This document shows positions 60,359 through 64,000 of a stretch of 64,000 nucleotides of DNA, piece by piece (positions within the stretch are counted from its first letter, which is position 1; the number at the start of each line of letters is the position of its first letter). Origin of the DNA: Albula goreensis (Eukaryota > Chordata > Actinopteri > Albuliformes > Albulidae); contig CM040755.1 in NCBI GenBank assembly GCA_022829145.1, forward strand, positions 13,021,063 to 13,085,062, written 5' to 3'. Both the position numbers and the translations under genes were made by a program. The notes under the pieces are model-generated. The model was not told the DNA's origin and did no database searches. It was given only the letters and a program-made list of their open reading frames with translations.

Positions 60359-61512
60359 TATGGCCAGTCAAGAGTTGGATGGACACAGAGCTCCTGTAAA
60401 CAAAAGGAATACTACTATCTAGATGACAAATGAAATAGTAAATGTTTATTTTCTGTAAATGTCGTGGTCCATTTTTAGAAATGAGAAAAAGATTGCTCAT
60501 ACAAAGATGATGAAGATAACAGAACGCATCCTACGAACATGAGTGCTGTTTTGAAATATGAATGTTTTGCTGATAGCAATGAGAATGTTTCTGTTACAGC
60601 AATAACAAGGTGGCACTGATGGCCTGTGATGTGAGACTGTGTGATCCCCATTGGTGGTCAGACTGTGGGCTGTCTGTGATTGAGCGGCCCTCTGATCATG
60701 CATCAGTCCGCACCTCAGTCCAGAGCGCCATTTGGCACATTGTCAATTGGTCCAATGAGTCCCTTCTCGGGTGCCAGTAATGTGGGGGCGAGCCAGAGGA
60801 CCACCCTATCTACTGCGGCGGTGGGCGTGCAGTTTTGTAAGTCTAACTGAGCTTCTGGGAAACATCAAAGAGTCAGCCAGCCCTTTCCCACTCCATCTGC
60901 GTTTCCTGAGATCTCCAGTGAAATTACCAGCAAGCCACCCACATACACTTGGCTCTTGTTGTCCCAAAATGTTTAGACTTTTCATGCACTCACATAGGTT
61001 TTGACAGGTTCTCTCCAGAGCTCATCTTTGATGATTCTAATCCTGGGCCCAAGCGGTGGTCTTGTGTTGCCCACTAGTGGATCATTTGTGCATTTCACAA
61101 TCTAAAAAAACAAAACAAAAACCACCCAACTATGAGAATTATTATTTTTGTGATATGAAGTTTTTTTTCTTCATATCAAGCGCTGTTTTTGGACAGAATA
61201 CAAAAATCATTTTAAAGTTGCAACTTGTCAACAATCGATAAGGCTTTCGTACATTTAAAGTTGGTGCTGTACCAATTGCTTTTGTTAAAATGCAAGAGGA
61301 TTCCTAGTTTCAGGGTTTAAAGGGTGTTCTTATAAATATAATACTTCATTTGAAGGTTCATCCTATAATTATTACACACCTAACATGTTTTCAAGCAGAA
61401 CACAAAGTTCAACAAGTATGTACCATGTAATAGAATTAAGAAACATATAAAAACATATAATATAGCACAGACATAAATCCAGGTGTGACAAAAATATAGA
61501 TACTGTTTAGAT

Positions 61513-61714
61513 CAGGGGCTCAGACTCCAGTCCTTCAGGGTTGTAGTGTCTGCTCGTTTTCAGTATGTTTTAGTGCCCACATGATTCATTTCAATCACAG
61601 ATTGGCAAAAGAGACCACACACCACTTCCAGGGCCTAAAATAGCTGCTGGTTCAAAGGAAAAAACAAAACCTGCAGACACTGTGGCCCTACAGAACAGGA
61701 GTTTGACACCTCTG
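61513..61714. mobile_element. Foldback MITE (non-autonomous DNA transposon) of a type common in fish
   Basis: A 202-bp element whose two ends are imperfect inverted repeats of about 48 bp. The left end has caggggctcagactccag, then tgtagtgtctgctcgtttt; the right end mirrors it with aaaacctgcagacactgtgg and tttgacacctctg. The pattern of paired actccagtcc/cagacactg ends is familiar from abundant short fish repeats. The interior has no coding capacity. I see no clean target-site duplication, so the superfamily (hAT-like is one guess) stays open. The arm divergence suggests an old insertion. Confidence 0.75.
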
Positions 61715-64000
61715 GACTGAACTGTGGGTAAATAAAATAGAAGAGTCATATGCTTGAATGGTCTGTTCCATGATTTAACATTCTTTTGTTCTTATGTAAT
61801 TTTTTCTTTCTTATGTCAAACACTGTCTACATTACAGAAATTCCCCATAAAACCAGATTAATTTTTGGTCACTTATGACCACTAAATGGTTATATGGACT
61901 TAAAACTTTTTCATCCCACAAATATGTGATGACAACTCTCTTTTTTTGCAGAATGACGTCACAATAAAAATCATGTGATTTTTGTTATAGTCTACAGTTA
62001 TACTTTGTATACGATAGAAGTTTGTTATCAGTGACAGAGTTGACGATGTCATGAAAAGAATGACATTGTTTTCAAAGTGAATAAATGTATAATCTCATAA
62101 CGCATACAAGGACAAGTCTAGTACTTCTAGTGTCTTGTAAACAGGATGTAAGAAGGATTTACAGCAAATTAATAAAAATAATTAGATAAAGCTGCACTTC
62201 TTTCAAAACTGCCCTGAGACATTATGGAAAACAAACAACAGATGTTGTGTTTCCTATTTTCATTTTGTTTGACCCAGCTCTCATGTCTCTAAGTTTTGTG
62301 ACGTGTTACATAAAAATGATGCAGAAACTACTTATTCCCAGATGTGTGTGGTTATCTCTAAAGATAATCTCCCATTTCACCATTAGATGGCAATGTTAAG
62401 CAAGCTTTTTCCATCTTCACCCCTGTGTTTTTTCTTTTGCATCTAAGAACTGTGTTTAGCTTTTATACAGGCACATTTGATAAATAAACACAGCCTCACA
62501 ACAAACAAAACATTGTTGAAAACTCTTAGGAATAATTGATTATTCACACGCAAAATGTAAATCAGGAGACAATACTATTGTAATCTTTTTGGGTACCATG
62601 GCATTAACTGGAGCTTAGAGGTATGTTTGGCATGAGACATTCAGTAACCAATGTTATTTAGCTCTTACAGCAATTCTGAATTAAACTGATACATTGTTTA
62701 TGAAACACTACTGTAACTTTCTCTCCTCTCAATATACCTTTCTAAGGGACAATGATTCTTATTATAGATTTTCTAGAACTGTGACAAAAGCCTTTTATGA
62801 AGCTGGTGGACATTTATGTTGTTTAATAAGAATGAAAGGACTTTGTGAATTCATTTAACGCCCACTACATCATAAGAGAATGTGAAGGACTCAAAGGGGT
62901 TTGTAGTGAACAGCAGCTTGGATAATACTGACTGTATGACTCCAAGGGTGCAGATTCTTCGGCATAAAAAACAAGCAATGCTACTTTTCTGGTATGCATC
63001 AATGATGGGTGAAGTTAATGTCTCTGTGTGTGCCCCCTCAAAGTGCCGGTGACTGAAACTTTGTGTGTGCTCTGAGTGATCCCAAAAAAGTAACATTGTC
63101 TGTTTGGTCAGTCAAAGACATAATTGTCCTTATATTGCATCATTTTCTGTATTCCATGGGATCTGAATTCAGAGAGTAGGGGAGACAGGCATTTTGTTTT
63201 TGTTACATATCTCTTTTTCATGTTTGCAGCTCATTTTTTCATGCTATTTGCATAAAATGTAGGAATTTCATCACTGACCACGAGTGTACTCTTTTGTTGC
63301 ATATGTTCTATTCACAGCTAATTCTATTGATATTTGTGTCTAGAGATTACTCCAAAACTCCTAATCATAACTTGGAAAAAAAGAATAGGAGTTAAATCAT
63401 TTGCAGTGACTAAACATTACTGTACTTTGATTTTACTCTTGAAATCAATAAACCACTTCTATTGGCGGAGTCTTTAGAGAAGGCAGATTTGGAACTACCA
63501 AAGGTAGACATTGAATAGAAAAAAATTATATTTCGTGGAATTGATTAGTATGAATACATTTTATATTGTAAGTGCCGTGAGATTTATTTGACATTTAAAA
63601 TCAATGATAACTATGATGGATGACCAAGTAAAATAACTTTGATAATAAGACTAGAATAATAAACTCAGGGCAACAAAATATAGTAAAAAGTATAGGTCTT
63701 GTATTTAGTAGTCCTGGTGCCAACAAGCCTTATTTTGTTGTGTCTTCTGACATAGAGATGCCATTCAAAACAGGGACGCCGCACATCTGTTGTTTCTGTA
63801 ATGGAGTTTCATTTGGTGGAAGATTTAAACAACTCATGCATCTTATTTCAGTTTCCTGAGAAGATGCTGAGAAGGGGAATAAGGTACAATCCATCCATTT
63901 GAACATAATCCTCTTATAATATAGTCTGGCCAACCACATAAACTGGATTGGTTCAATTACATAAAGTCCCCATAATGCATGGCAAATGTCAGTGAAAAGT
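61715..64000. other. Intergenic region, no gene seen
   Basis: AT-rich unique-looking sequence to the end of the window. A CTCF-like motif lies at 62377-62395. No open frame of note. Confidence 0.55.

Larger units (their letters stand above)
57641..61512. other. Intergenic region, no gene seen
   Basis: AT-rich DNA with a (CAT)n repeat and a (TC)n repeat. A less AT-rich patch at 60,640-60,860 has two CCAAT-type motifs close together but no associated exon was recognised. Confidence 0.55.

Overview
The window looks like nuclear DNA of a ray-finned (probably teleost) fish. It is AT-rich and gene-poor, with long introns bounded by GT..AG. It carries many long dinucleotide and other simple repeats and one foldback MITE of a type common in fish. 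Two vertebrate genes can be read end to end with every splice junction in phase, and the last coding exon of a third is likely present. No bacterial-type operon, CRISPR array, rRNA gene, intact tRNA gene, LTR element or virus-derived gene was recognised.

Layout. Bases 1-3513 are probably the last intron of a plus-strand gene. Its final short coding exon (3514-3565) and 3' UTR, ending at an AATAAA near 4257, fit lysmd2. A convergent intergenic gap follows. scg3 (secretogranin III) lies on the minus strand, from the start codon at 15767 to the stop at 6163, in 12 coding exons that together encode 470 residues, close to the 468 of the human protein. Bases 15.8-27.6 kb are intergenic with several microsatellites. 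tnfaip8l3 (TIPE3) lies on the minus strand: a 46-nt first coding exon at 51207-51252, a 23-kb intron, and one large exon at 27647-28209, giving 202 residues. Bases 51.3-64 kb hold no gene I can support; they contain a pyrimidine-rich tract just upstream of tnfaip8l3, a tRNA-like SINE remnant and the MITE.

The genes are not a pathway. SCG3 is a cholesterol- and chromogranin-binding sorting protein of dense-core secretory granules. TNFAIP8L3 is a phosphoinositide-carrier protein. LYSMD2 is a small LysM-domain protein. Their proximity reflects conserved vertebrate synteny (human 15q21.2), but CYP19A1, GLDN and DMXL2, which lie between TNFAIP8L3 and SCG3 in human, are not seen here, and tnfaip8l3 has the opposite relative orientation.

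Most notable sequence observations: a pure 111-bp (TG)n on the transcribed sense strand ending 6 nt before the AG of scg3 exon 5, resembling the (TG)m(T)n arrangement of CFTR; more TG/CA tracts near splice sites of scg3 exon 7 and tnfaip8l3 exon 2; and a 51-bp minisatellite inside the big tnfaip8l3 intron that stays open as exact 17-residue repeats.
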